A stretch of 14,598 bases of DNA, taken from assembly GCA_011389755.1 (NCBI GenBank), contig JAABTR010000115.1:1-14598 (forward strand), given 5' to 3'. Within the stretch, counting starts at the first letter, position 1, and the number at the start of each line of letters is the position of its first letter. The stretch comes from Deltaproteobacteria bacterium (lineage in GTDB: Bacteria > Myxococcota_A > Polyangia > JAAYKL01). Made by a program: the position numbers and the translations under genes. Below are positions 6,302 through 13,196 of this stretch, piece by piece. The notes beneath the pieces are model-generated. The model was not told the DNA's origin. It worked only from the letters and a program-made list of their open reading frames with translations, and did not search any database.

Positions 6302-7029
6302 AAGGAGGGGAGCGACATCCGTTTGCGGCACACTGCCACCAAGAAACCGCCGAAGCCCGTCAAAAAAGACCGCGACGCCAGGTGCTCGAGCCTGGGAAGG
6401 ACCTTGTCAACACTGGGGAGCTTGAAAACGGCGGCGGCCGGGGTCAGAACTCTCACGCCGCGCCACCGCTCGACGGTGAGGCTCGGCGGCAGGTAGCCCT
6501 CGATATCTTGAGCCGTATCCCACCTGGTGAAGACCTCGGCCTCAGTCCGATGGGTCGATATCTTGCCGGGCCGCGACAGACGTTTGGCCGCGTAGCGCAG
6601 GCTGTGACGGTTGTAGAACTCCGCCAGCACGTAGCCACCGGGCCGGGTGACCCTGGCCATCTCGGCCATCGCGACCTCGATATCCTCCACGTGGGCGAGA
6701 ACCTTGAAAGAGTAGGTGACGTCGAAGCTCGCCTCGGCAAAGGGCAGGGCGGTCGCCGACGCCTGAGCCGCCTGCAGGTCTCGCCTCCGGGTGGCGAACA
6801 GCATCCCCTGGGAGAGATCTACCCCCACCAGGCTCCGGCAGACAGGGCGAACCCCATCCATGATGAGGCCTGTCCCGCACCCCACCTCCAGCACGTCTTT
6901 TCCAGCGGCGTAGGTCCGAAGGACGTTAAGCTCGAGGGAGTCGAGCATGGCGTGGTAGCCGTGGTGTCTCTCCTTTTCGTACCACGCGGAAAAATCATCG
7001 TAATAGCTCTTCGTGCTTGCTTCTTTCAT
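6298..7029 (-). CDS. Class I SAM-dependent methyltransferase
   Basis: 243 residues. The N-terminus (SYYDDFSAWYEKERHHGY) resembles the UbiE/COQ5-type Methyltransf_11 group. Motif I is VLEVGCGTG at 46-54. The acidic residue binding the ribose is Asp71 in GVDLSQGML. SATALPFAEASFDVTYS (91-107) carries the usual LPF and D-V segment, and ARVTRPGGYVLAEF (125-138) is the post-I strand motif. There is no membrane segment. The start codon overlaps the glycosyltransferase stop as ATGA (7026-7029), implying translational coupling. The pair may modify the same lipid or glycan, for example methylating a sugar or lipid head group, but the substrate cannot be read from sequence. Its 3' end abuts the convergent 90-aa gene with no room for a terminator. 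Confidence 0.88.
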   Translation of the reverse strand: MKEASTKSYYDDFSAWYEKERHHGYHAMLDSLELNVLRTYAAGKDVLEVGCGTGLIMDGVRPVCRSLVGVDLSQGMLFATRRRDLQAAQASATALPFAEASFDVTYSFKVLAHVEDIEVAMAEMARVTRPGGYVLAEFYNRHSLRYAAKRLSRPGKISTHRTEAEVFTRWDTAQDIEGYLPPSLTVERWRGVRVLTPAAAVFKLPSVDKVLPRLEHLASRSFLTGFGGFLVAVCRKRMSLPSF

Positions 7030-8192
7030 TCGGCCAGTACCTCATCGTAAATATCTTCGATCTGCTCTGCCATTCGCTTGGGATCGAAGTTTTCGTTTAT
7101 CGCAGCGAGGCCGCGGCGTCCGGTCTCGACGCGCAGCTGCTCGTCGTCGAGCAGGCGGGCGACGGCGCCCACGAGCGCGCCTGGATCCTTGGGAGGCACG
7201 CCCAGTCCGCATTTCATGGCCAAAAGCTCGTCCAGCGGCGGGATGTCGGCCAGCACCAGCGGCACGCGCTGGGCCATCGCCTCGAGCAGCACGAGCGGCG
7301 TATCCATCTTCGCGTAGAGGCTGTCGGCGGGGAGCACGACCAGGTCACACGCCCCTACGAAGTCCGGCATCCGAGGGACGTGCTCGAAAAACACGACGTT
7401 GTCCGCGAGACCTGCCTGCTCGAAGCCGCGCTCGAAGCGCGCTCTTATGCTCTCGGCGCCGGGGGTCTTGCTTCGACATGCAAAGACCACCTTGATGTCC
7501 GGATACTTCTCGACCAGCTTGGGGACGGCGTCCGCAATCGTCTGGGCCGCGCTCGAAAACTCCAAGTCCCCGGGAAACAAAACCACCGGAACGTCCAGGG
7601 GTAATCGCATCGCGAGACGTATCTTTTTCTTCTCGTCGTCGCCGAGTATCGGCCTCTTTTGAATCGACGGTCGCACGAGTCTCAGCTTGTGAGCGGGGAC
7701 CCCGGCCTCTTCGAGGCGCTTTTTCGTGTTCTCGGAGAGCACCACGATCCTGTCGGCGAACAGAAGCCGCGAGACGTTTTCGAATTCGGCGGGCACCGAG
7801 CACACGGTTTGGACAGACTTGACCCGCGCTATCGATTTTTGCACGCGCCCGGCGGTCGACGACATCTTGTTGGGCGCAAAAAAGTAATGGTAGAGGCGAG
7901 CGCCCTGGGGGAGAAGTCCGTGAACCAAGGCCCGGACGTTTTGCGCCAGACCGGCTGCATACTTGCCGCCATCGTCGTAAATCGGAGCCGGCACCACGTT
8001 GGCTTGAAAGGTCGGAGAGTCGCCGAAGGCGTTGTTTCGCCTCGAATCCCGTGTGGTCATCACGCGATAGGTGTACCGACGGGAGTTGTTGACCTGGTAC
8101 AAGACGATGTTCTTCGCCGAGTCATCCCAGGGCGGAACCACCGGCTTTGAGACTATCAGCACGTCGGGTCTTTTTTTCGAGCGCATGGCCAT
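7026..8192 (-). CDS. GT4-like glycosyltransferase (GT-B fold)
   Basis: 388 residues. The first ATG (8192) is 3 bases from GAGGAG and the second (8186) is 9 bases from it; either could be used. The N-terminal domain opens PDVLIVSKPVVPPWDDSAKNI. The C-terminal domain has VVLFPGDLEF (203-212), KVVFACRS, DNVVFFEHV, ACDLVVLPAD (281-290) and MDTPLVLLEAMAQRVPLVL (296-314). The last is the donor-binding E-x7-E region of GT4/GT1-type enzymes, with Asp297 where the first Glu usually stands and Glu304 as the second. It probably transfers an activated sugar to a lipid or surface glycan on the cytoplasmic side. It overlaps the methyltransferase gene by 4 bp and follows the exported unknown protein by 83 bp, so one operon is likely. 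The donor and acceptor are unknown. Confidence 0.85.
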   Translation of the reverse strand: MAMRSKKRPDVLIVSKPVVPPWDDSAKNIVLYQVNNSRRYTYRVMTTRDSRRNNAFGDSPTFQANVVPAPIYDDGGKYAAGLAQNVRALVHGLLPQGARLYHYFFAPNKMSSTAGRVQKSIARVKSVQTVCSVPAEFENVSRLLFADRIVVLSENTKKRLEEAGVPAHKLRLVRPSIQKRPILGDDEKKKIRLAMRLPLDVPVVLFPGDLEFSSAAQTIADAVPKLVEKYPDIKVVFACRSKTPGAESIRARFERGFEQAGLADNVVFFEHVPRMPDFVGACDLVVLPADSLYAKMDTPLVLLEAMAQRVPLVLADIPPLDELLAMKCGLGVPPKDPGALVGAVARLLDDEQLRVETGRRGLAAINENFDPKRMAEQIEDIYDEVLAE

Positions 8193-8275
8193 AATCTCCT
8201 CGCCCCGTCATCCGCGATTCTCACCTCTATTTAGATCAAAACAGGGCATGTGTCCCGGAAACGACATACCTGTGC

Positions 8276-9535
8276 TCACAGGTCGTCTCCATCGGGTGCT
8301 TTTTTATCGAGCCGCTGCAAGAGCATCGCGTCCGACAGACTCATCGAAGAGCCGCCTCTTCGCTTGGCGATATAACTGCGAGCATCGTCTTCCAACCGCT
8401 GCGCGATCCTGCGGTGCTCATCGCCACCGTCCCAGCCGATCTCCAAGCACGCCCCGTACGCGGCGGAGCGGTGATCGTTTCGACCGGTCAAGAGCTGCTC
8501 TTGGGCTCGCGCGTCGGTCCAGTGCTCGAGCAGCTCGGTGCAGACCTCGAGCAGCGTGCTCGTGGCCGCTTTTTCGCATCGAAGGAGCGTCAACAATCGA
8601 GCCCGCAGTCGCAAATCTTCTGGATGTCGACCAAGGAGCTCCTTGACCAGCGCGAGCTCCGCGCCGGCGTCGCCCGGCGTGAGGCTCCACGAAAAAGAGA
8701 CCCGCGGCGCGCCGCTCATTTCTTCTGTGCCTAAAACAGCTCGCGCGGCGCCGTCTTGGTCGACATCAAAGGCAACGCCGCGCAGACAATCTCCAAGATC
8801 TTTTGAGCAGGTTATCGTCAGCCGAGGTTTGTTGGTGTCTCTTTTTGGGAAAAAGCTCGCGAAGGCTTCTTCGAGCGCCGGCGCAGACCGAGTCGAGAGA
8901 TCTTCGGTGCTGTGTGACCAGGAAAATCTGCTCAAATTGTGCCGAAAGCTGTCTTCGAAGCCGAGCACCGTGGTCAGCCCCACGTGTCTCTCAGCTCGAA
9001 GAAACATGCCGGTGCGAAAGCGTCTCGAGGAGCCGCCCGGGATCGAGGCGGTCGCATGAAAGACGCTCAGGCAAAACACCTCCTGCATCCGGGGTGGGCT
9101 TATCGTATCTTGTCGAATCCAAGGGATCTCTTCGCCCGATTCCGCCACGAGGGGCGCGGGCGGCTCGGCGCACTGGGATCGGGGTGTCTTCCAGGCGAAC
9201 CCCAGCTCAACCTCGGCGTCATCTTTCGAGCTGTTCGCGACCACGATCTCGAACTCGGCCACGACAGCTCCGCTGGCGGTCAAAGTGAGCTGGGTGCTGC
9301 GCTCTTCGACTCCGGTCGTTTCGCTCACGAGCACCGCAGGGCCCGAGAGCCTTCGGGGTTCGATAAGAGCGTTCCACGGTGACTCGGAGGGCACTTTTTC
9401 ATCGGCGAGCTTTTCAATTTCGGGCTCGTCTCCAGGAGTTGCCGGTCTCCCAGGGCTCGAGCCATCAAGAGCGCAGACGCCACCGCAGGCGCAAAATGCA
9501 AACATTGCCCAAAACAAAGGCAAAATGAGTTTCAT
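8276..9535 (-). CDS. Exported protein of unknown function, beta-rich N-terminal part and helical C-terminal part
   Basis: 419 residues; GAGGAG stands 11 bases before the ATG. The N-terminus MKLILPLFWAMFAF is a signal sequence. Cleavage after VCA (22) would give a soluble periplasmic protein, and Cys15 or Cys17 could serve as a poor lipobox, so anchoring is unsure. Residues 23-60 are Pro/Glu-rich linker. The region around 70-215 alternates strands (TQLTLTASGAVVAEFEIVVA, VELGFAW, RRFRTGMFL) and recalls the beta-sandwich of VIT or DUF4424-type exported proteins, without a motif firm enough to name. From about residue 300 it becomes helical (LVKELLGRHPEDLRLRARLL), like degenerate TPR helices. It contains a few scattered cysteines. 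It heads the likely operon with the glycosyltransferase and methyltransferase. No function is assigned. Confidence 0.75.
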   Translation of the reverse strand: MKLILPLFWAMFAFCACGGVCALDGSSPGRPATPGDEPEIEKLADEKVPSESPWNALIEPRRLSGPAVLVSETTGVEERSTQLTLTASGAVVAEFEIVVANSSKDDAEVELGFAWKTPRSQCAEPPAPLVAESGEEIPWIRQDTISPPRMQEVFCLSVFHATASIPGGSSRRFRTGMFLRAERHVGLTTVLGFEDSFRHNLSRFSWSHSTEDLSTRSAPALEEAFASFFPKRDTNKPRLTITCSKDLGDCLRGVAFDVDQDGAARAVLGTEEMSGAPRVSFSWSLTPGDAGAELALVKELLGRHPEDLRLRARLLTLLRCEKAATSTLLEVCTELLEHWTDARAQEQLLTGRNDHRSAAYGACLEIGWDGGDEHRRIAQRLEDDARSYIAKRRGGSSMSLSDAMLLQRLDKKAPDGDDL

Positions 9536-9612
9536 AAAATCTTATTCTCCTCTTTTTTGAAATTCTATCGTACCAAAAGCACCCAAGGCATATTAACCTA
9601 ATTTTTAGATCG

Positions 9613-9653
9613 TGAGCCGTGCGGCTCAAAAAAGGAGCCGCTGCAAGGAGCAG
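9613..9653 (+). promoter_or_regulatory. Structured 5' leader of the metallopeptidase gene
   Basis: TGAGCC (9613-9618) pairs with GGCTCA (9623-9628) over a 4-base loop. The same GGCTC can instead pair with GAGCC at 9635-9639 across an A-run, so the two hairpins compete. Next, CTGC (9641-9644) and GCAG (9650-9653) enclose AAGGA, placing the only Shine-Dalgarno near the start codon in a hairpin loop, 14 bases from the ATG. This could tune translation. No known riboswitch class is recognised. The region 9536-9664 also has to hold divergent promoters; TAGAAT on the minus strand (9562-9567) is a weak -10 candidate. Confidence 0.4.
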
Positions 9654-9664
9654 CCAAAACCATC

Positions 9665-10840
9665 ATGAGGATCCCGCGTCTTTATCAACACATGCTTTGG
9701 CTGGCCGTGGCCGGGATCGCGCTCGCCGCTTCGGCCGGTTGCGAGCCGAGCGGATACAAAATTTCACTGCTGACCTACGACCCCGAAAGCGACGACTACG
9801 GCATCCGCATCAAGAGGGTCGAGACCCTCGAGAACATCGACAGGCTCGACGGCAGCGCCACGGTCCTGCGCGGCTCGGCTTCCCTGAAGCTGGACTATAC
9901 CACCGGATATCTCGAATGGAGACAGCCGCCACGCAGCGTCGCGTTCGACTGGTTCGAATCCGACGGCGTGATCATCCCAGCGGATTTCGACTCCCTGGCC
10001 ATGATATCCATCTACTACAGTATCGAGCTGTCGAAATTGTTCTTTGAGGACCTGGGCTTTAAAAGCAAAATTTTAGAAAAGATGCCGACCTATTATTGGC
10101 CCTCCTTCGACATCGTGGACGAAAACGGCCCAAAGAGCCAAAAAGACAACGCCTTTTACCTGTATCTCTCTCCGAAAGAGCGCAGCTTTTTCATCTTGCC
10201 TTTCGAACAGATGCAGTGGATCCCGATGGCGCTGAACACGGGGATCATCACCCATGAGTACTCACACGCGGTGTTCGACGTGCTCGTCTGGGATCGCAAC
10301 CGGCAGATTCAGGATCAGATGGTCCCCTCGGCCTCCAACTTCGTCTACGCGCTCAACGAAGGCTGGGCCGACTTTGTTGCTGTGGCGCGCACCGGTGACC
10401 CTGACTTTATAAGTCACTCGATCCCCAAGGGGCTCTTCGTCGATTTTAGAGGATCCGATGTGGTTCGCGATGCCTCGATGCCGCTAAACTACACCGCCTA
10501 TCTCGACCAAGAAGCCCGCCAGACGCCCCCACAATCTTTTGATCCCTACGGCATCGGCGCCTTTGTCTCTGCCTTAATGTATTCCTTTGAAAATCGCATC
10601 GATACTTCCGAAATAACTACAAATAACATCCCATCACTCGAGGCTCGGGTGCACGTCGGGACCTGGTTTGTCCAAGCGCTCGATGATATGGGCGAGAACC
10701 TGACGGCGGATTTCGAGCTCTACGATTTCTTCAGCTTTTTCTTGACGCGCATCGACAGCCAGACCGCCAGGACCGACTTCTGCGATCTCCTTTTCGACCG
10801 CTACAGCCTGTACTACGAAGAGGTCCGAGGATGCCCGTAA
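9665..10840 (+). CDS. Metallopeptidase lipoprotein, gluzincin type (HEYSH...NEGWAD)
   Basis: 391 residues. The signal sequence ends LAASAGC, a good lipobox with Cys26, so the mature protein is lipid-anchored. The zinc motif is HEYSH (His197, Glu198, His201) within GIITHEYSHAVFDVL. The third ligand is Glu232 in ALNEGWADF, followed by Asp236. This HEYxH plus EGW(A/S)D pattern is seen in M36 fungalysin-like and related gluzincins. There is no FTP or PepSY propeptide; residues 30-180 form an unassigned N-terminal region. The catalytic residues are intact, so an active surface endopeptidase is likely; its target is unknown. The stop codon overlaps the start of the barrel-like gene by 10 bp, which argues for coupled translation and a shared outer-membrane role. 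Confidence 0.85.
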   Translation: MRIPRLYQHMLWLAVAGIALAASAGCEPSGYKISLLTYDPESDDYGIRIKRVETLENIDRLDGSATVLRGSASLKLDYTTGYLEWRQPPRSVAFDWFESDGVIIPADFDSLAMISIYYSIELSKLFFEDLGFKSKILEKMPTYYWPSFDIVDENGPKSQKDNAFYLYLSPKERSFFILPFEQMQWIPMALNTGIITHEYSHAVFDVLVWDRNRQIQDQMVPSASNFVYALNEGWADFVAVARTGDPDFISHSIPKGLFVDFRGSDVVRDASMPLNYTAYLDQEARQTPPQSFDPYGIGAFVSALMYSFENRIDTSEITTNNIPSLEARVHVGTWFVQALDDMGENLTADFELYDFFSFFLTRIDSQTARTDFCDLLFDRYSLYYEEVRGCP

Positions 10841-11517
10841 AGAGATTTTTGCTTTTGTGTATCATGGCGGCGCTCATGGCCCCCGGTGCCGCGAGTGCCC
10901 AAGAGCCCACGACGGACACGACGGTCGACAGGTCGGTCGCCTGGTTTCCGGGCTTGGCGCTGGCCGTACAAGCCGGCTCGGCCTGGCTCGAGACCGCGAC
11001 CAGCGACGAATTCAGGATCAAACCGACCATCGGCGGCCAACTAATGCTGGACGTCTTGAGCACGAGGCAGCACGTGGTGGTCCTCGATCTGGGCTACGTT
11101 TTCCTTTTTGGAACGGATCACACCGGAACCCGGGAGGTCTCGGTGAGCACATCCTACCATCGAATCCACGCGACCTTGGGGTACGATTTTCGCTACAAGG
11201 TGCTCATTGTCGGTGGGCGACTCGGTGCAGCCGGGATGATGTTCAAGACGGTCACCGAGCTGTGGAAGTCGAGCCATGAGGTCATCGGCGGACAGCTGGT
11301 GTTTAACGACGGCCAGATTATCGGCTTTCGCAAAGACATCGGCATCGACTTCGGCTTGATGGGACGCGTGGAGCTCGGTCTCGACCTGACCCGGCTCTTG
11401 GGAGGTCCGAGCTCGGTGGCGGAGCTGCGATTGCGAGCCGATCTGGTAAGGCGGGGGGAACGGGAAGAATACTTCGCCGGGTTGGTGATGGTCTTCCGAC
11501 CGACGAGTCTCTTTTAG
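10831..11517 (+). CDS. Small outer-membrane beta-barrel-like protein
   Basis: 228 residues. The ATG lies inside the last codons of the metallopeptidase gene, with CGAGG directly before it. Residues 1-23 are a signal peptide ending AASA before QEP. The mature part alternates short amphipathic strands with glycines and aromatics: AWFPGLALAVQAGSAWLE, HVVVLDLGYVFLFG, SYHRIHATLGYDFRYKVLIV, FGLMGRVELGLDL and FAGLVMVFRP. It ends in Phe, the terminal residue favoured by the BAM machinery. An 8-10 strand barrel is plausible for this length. It may anchor, secrete or be processed by the peptidase made from the same transcript; that is inference. No named family is recognised. Confidence 0.75.
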   Translation: MPVKRFLLLCIMAALMAPGAASAQEPTTDTTVDRSVAWFPGLALAVQAGSAWLETATSDEFRIKPTIGGQLMLDVLSTRQHVVVLDLGYVFLFGTDHTGTREVSVSTSYHRIHATLGYDFRYKVLIVGGRLGAAGMMFKTVTELWKSSHEVIGGQLVFNDGQIIGFRKDIGIDFGLMGRVELGLDLTRLLGGPSSVAELRLRADLVRRGEREEYFAGLVMVFRPTSLF

Positions 11518-11615
11518 TTTACATAATATACCTTCTGCGAACTCGCAGCCCAAAAGCATTTGTTCTCTCGTTTCACCCCAACCGACGGTTTTTTCTTGGA
11601 AAGCTCGCGTAATCT

Positions 11616-12995
11616 TTAAAGGAAAAGCCTCAAAAAGGACAAGATCCCACCGGGGCGCGCGGCGCCGCTCGTTCGACAGCCGCACCCATCGCTCGACGCG
11701 GTCGGCTCTGCGTTGACGCCGCCTTCACCTTCGCCTTCTCCTTCGCCCTCACCTTGACCGTCATCACCTTCACCTTCACCTTCGCCTCCGGTGTCGACGT
11801 CATCTTCGGGCTCTTCTTCGCACACCTCGCCGGGACCGTCTTTTTTGGCCGTGCAGACGTAGCGACCGCTGACGTCGCCGGACGAGCAGACCGTCCCCTC
11901 GGGGCAATCGGCGTCTTTCAAGCACCGCAAGGTGCAAAAAGAGCCCCCGTTTACATCGTCCAGCCCGTCGCACTTGCCCTTGCCCTCGGGAATCCCCGGA
12001 GGCGAGGAGCAAAACTCCGGATCGTCTTGTGTGACGGCGCAACAGCTCGGCGCGCAGATGCCGTGCTCACCGTCCGAGAAACCGTCGATGAACCGGCATT
12101 TGGTTCCCTCGGGGCAGCACGAATATCCGGTGCCGCAGGGTTGCCCCCACTCCTCGACGGTCACGGCATCGCAGCGCCCGCACTTTTCGAGGCCGAGGCT
12201 CTGTCCAGTGAATTTTTCGAAGGCATCGTTGAGCCAATCGCAAAACGCGAGCAGGTTCACGCTATAGGCGCCTGAGGTGGCGGAGCAGTTTTGCGTCTGG
12301 CCAAACGACGTGACACCCGTCAGCGTCCATTCGCCGCCCTGCTCGGTGAACAAAGGGCCGCCCGAGTCACCCTGGCAGGTGTTCGAGGGGCTCCCCGTTT
12401 CGATGTTCGTCAGCTGGATGTCCAAAAGGCTCGTGTCTCCCTTGCGGTGGATCCCAGCGCCGATGCCCCCTGTCGCTGAGGCGCCGTAGCCCACGATAAT
12501 CCCCTTGTCGTTCTGCTTGGGCAGAGGGAAATCTCGAATCGGATAGATGGGCAGGTCGGTAATCTCCTTGTCGAGGTAAAGCATGGAGAGATCGCCCGTG
12601 CCGGAGTAAAGGTCTCCGGTCCAGGTGGGATGGGTCACTATCTTTTCAGCCCTGGCGATGACCACTCCGGCCATCGCGTTGGGCCCTTTTACGATCGAGA
12701 CGCGCCCGGGATTTTTTGTAAAGTCGGTGTTGCTCTCCTGATTCTTGACACAGTGCCCGGCGCTGAGGACGACCCTGGGGTGGATGAGCGTGCCCGTGCA
12801 CAGCCCCCCCCAGATGCCTCCGGCGCGAATGGCCACGACCCCGGTCCACTCTGTAAAACCCGTCTTCTCCCCGTTGACGATACTCGACTCGGGTTGCCAC
12901 GCCGAAGTGGAATCCAGGTCGAACTCGTCATCGACCTCGCAGGAGGTAAAGATCATCGCGCACGAAGCAACAACAGCAATGAGAACTGCTCGCAT
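11616..12995 (-). CDS. Secreted trypsin-fold (S1) serine protease with Cys-rich C-terminal region
   Basis: 459 residues; AAAGGAAGA precedes the ATG. The signal sequence ends IFTSC (Cys19, likely lipobox). A short acidic pro-region leads to SSIVNGE, where the mature N-terminus would be Ile39. The triad is His81 (LSAGHC), Asp135 (GTGDLSMLY) and Ser211 (TCQGDSGGP). The residue six before Ser211, which sets P1 preference in chymotrypsin numbering (189), is Asn205 rather than the Asp of trypsin, so Lys/Arg specificity is doubtful. Residues 270-392 hold many cysteines in pieces such as YSCCPEGTKC and KDADCPEGTVC, common in myxobacterial secreted proteins. A (Gly-Glu)n linker (404-426) leads to DGCGCRTSGAARPGG and then ILSFLRLFL. 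This tail resembles MYXO-CTERM but is short and lacks the usual terminal Arg cluster. Probably extracellular or surface-bound; substrate unknown. Confidence 0.9.
   Translation of the reverse strand: MRAVLIAVVASCAMIFTSCEVDDEFDLDSTSAWQPESSIVNGEKTGFTEWTGVVAIRAGGIWGGLCTGTLIHPRVVLSAGHCVKNQESNTDFTKNPGRVSIVKGPNAMAGVVIARAEKIVTHPTWTGDLYSGTGDLSMLYLDKEITDLPIYPIRDFPLPKQNDKGIIVGYGASATGGIGAGIHRKGDTSLLDIQLTNIETGSPSNTCQGDSGGPLFTEQGGEWTLTGVTSFGQTQNCSATSGAYSVNLLAFCDWLNDAFEKFTGQSLGLEKCGRCDAVTVEEWGQPCGTGYSCCPEGTKCRFIDGFSDGEHGICAPSCCAVTQDDPEFCSSPPGIPEGKGKCDGLDDVNGGSFCTLRCLKDADCPEGTVCSSGDVSGRYVCTAKKDGPGEVCEEEPEDDVDTGGEGEGEGDDGQGEGEGEGEGEGGVNAEPTASSDGCGCRTSGAARPGGILSFLRLFL
11718..11789 (-). repeat. Hexanucleotide-like repeat coding a Gly-Glu linker
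   Basis: On the plus strand variants of CCTTCR (CCTTCA, CCTTCG, CCTTCT) recur, interrupted once in the middle. They encode GEGEGEG runs on each side of DDGQ. Because the unit is six bases, slippage would add or remove Gly-Glu pairs without shifting the frame, so linker length may vary between strains. Confidence 0.75.
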
Positions 12996-13143
12996 CCACT
13001 CTTCCTTTCTCTGGCGCTTTCACCGAAAGACATTTCCTCGCAGCCTTCGTGTCCATCAAACACGAAAATAGACGTTTGTTTTTTTACTTTGAAATTGAAG
13101 ATGATCAAACAGCGAGGCCACTTCGATTCTTTGTCTCCTTTTT

Positions 13144-13171
13144 TTGACTTTTTGAGATCTCGTGTGATGAT
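13144..13171 (+). promoter_or_regulatory. Candidate sigma70-type promoter for ftsK
   Basis: TTGACT (13144-13149) and GATGAT (13166-13171) are 16 bp apart, and TG at 13163-13164 makes an extended -10. Transcription would start about 20 bp before the ftsK ATG, leaving AGGAG at 13186-13190 in a short leader. The -10 matches consensus at only four of six positions, so this is a candidate. The remaining 12996-13143 must also carry the promoter of the divergent protease gene, which I could not place. Confidence 0.35.
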
Positions 13172-13196
13172 TGGTACGTATATGTAGGAGAAAAGA

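Noticed and set aside
8269..8282. Palindrome CCTGTG-CT-CACAGG, considered as a CRP-like operator
   Set aside because: It spans the stop codon of the 8276-9535 gene, its centre is too short for a CRP site, and no promoter is evident beside it.
11535..11548. Small hairpin CTGCG-AACT-CGCAG between the convergent barrel and protease genes
   Set aside because: The stem is 5 bp and no T-run follows on either strand, so I do not call it a terminator.
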